A stretch of 64,000 nucleotides of DNA from Blastopirellula marina. Lineage in GTDB: Bacteria; Planctomycetota; Planctomycetia; Pirellulales; Pirellulaceae. A program made the translations under genes and the position numbers. Below are positions 63,876 through 64,000 of the stretch, piece after piece. Numbering within the stretch: position 1 is the first letter of the stretch; each line of letters begins with the position of its first letter. The notes below the pieces were generated by a model, which saw only the letters and a list, made by a program, of their open reading frames with translations, made no database searches and was not told the DNA's origin. Where the stretch lies: positions 269,064 to 333,063 of the forward strand of contig NZ_PUHY01000016.1 of NCBI RefSeq assembly GCF_002967765.1, given 5' to 3'.

Positions 63876-64000
63876 GAGGCTGTTTCAAAACCCTGACGTT
63901 ATAAGCTTGCGCCAGGTAACGATTTGCGTTACACCTACCATCGAAAGGAGTCCTTCGATGGCTGGTAAACGTGAAGTGCTGCTCACCGACGAGCAGTGGG
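63876..64000 (+). mobile_element. Left end of an IS element (IS5-like), continues past the window
   Basis: GAGGCTGTTTCAAAACCC at 63876 looks like the terminal inverted repeat of an IS5-group element, and a transposase frame starts 82 bp later. The right end is outside the window, so the matching repeat and target duplication cannot be checked. Confidence 0.55.
63958..64000 (+). CDS. Transposase start, cut by window
   Basis: The ATG at 63958 has AAAGGAG 8 bases upstream and opens MAGKREVLLTDEQW, the usual beginning of IS5-family (DUF4096-type) transposases, in which TDEQW is followed by the I-x-P-L-L-P motif. Only 14 codons are visible. Confidence 0.65.
   Translation, partial: MAGKREVLLTDEQW

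Overview
The window looks like a chromosomal segment of a planctomycete of the Pirellula group (Blastopirellula/Bremerella-like). The evidence is two DUF1559 proteins with a prepilin-type N-terminus and an H-X9-DG C-terminal motif, a TAT-exported Gfo/Idh/MocA oxidoreductase, a PEP-CTERM protein, many small lipoproteins, a CysN-CysC fusion and a homodimeric AceE. Genus and species are inferred from gene content, not proven. No rRNA, tRNA or CRISPR array was seen.

Layout. 1-8.0 kb: two tandem GT61 glycosyltransferases (the first cut by the window edge), cysD-cysNC for sulfate activation, rsmG and an SH3-domain exported protein. 8-14 kb: map, leuS, ppa and glgC. 14.2-16.2 kb: a small accessory patch with a frameshifted ORF and a pair of overlapping paralogous hypothetical genes. 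16.2-19.7 kb: an ArsR/SRPBCC operon, a HEAT-repeat protein and a methyltransferase. 20-24.4 kb: two sodium:solute symporters around a rhamnogalacturonan-acetylesterase-like enzyme. 24.9-28.3 kb: an ECF sigma/anti-sigma/secretin-domain operon with overlapping genes, plus a lipoprotein. 28.8-37 kb: a DUF1559 gene with a 58-residue lipoprotein, the lpdA-aceE-aceF pyruvate dehydrogenase cluster, and rpsD. 37-40.5 kb: the Gfo/Idh protein, the PEP-CTERM protein and a VOC protein. 40.7-47.9 kb: amino-acid genes tdh-kbl (threonine breakdown) and hom / ApgM-like / lysC (aspartate-family synthesis). 48-60.5 kb: a second DUF1559 region, a BFN-domain protein, valS, cimA, ftsK, truB and a lipoprotein with a SecD-like domain. 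60.5-64 kb: an AT-richer accessory tail in which single small genes alternate with four same-orientation copies of a roughly 125-bp element with inverted-repeat ends; it finishes at the left end of an IS carrying a transposase start.

The strongest unannotated signal is upstream of cimA on the minus strand: a near-consensus promoter, a 21-codon leader ORF in which 10 codons are Ile or Val, a stem that could act as antiterminator over the leader stop codon, and an intrinsic terminator just before cimA. Together these form a complete ribosome-mediated attenuator, matching CimA's role in isoleucine synthesis. Second is the repeat-bounded, cassette-like array at the right end. Third is the ApgM-like protein between homoserine dehydrogenase and aspartate kinase, which by context may supply the homoserine kinase step.
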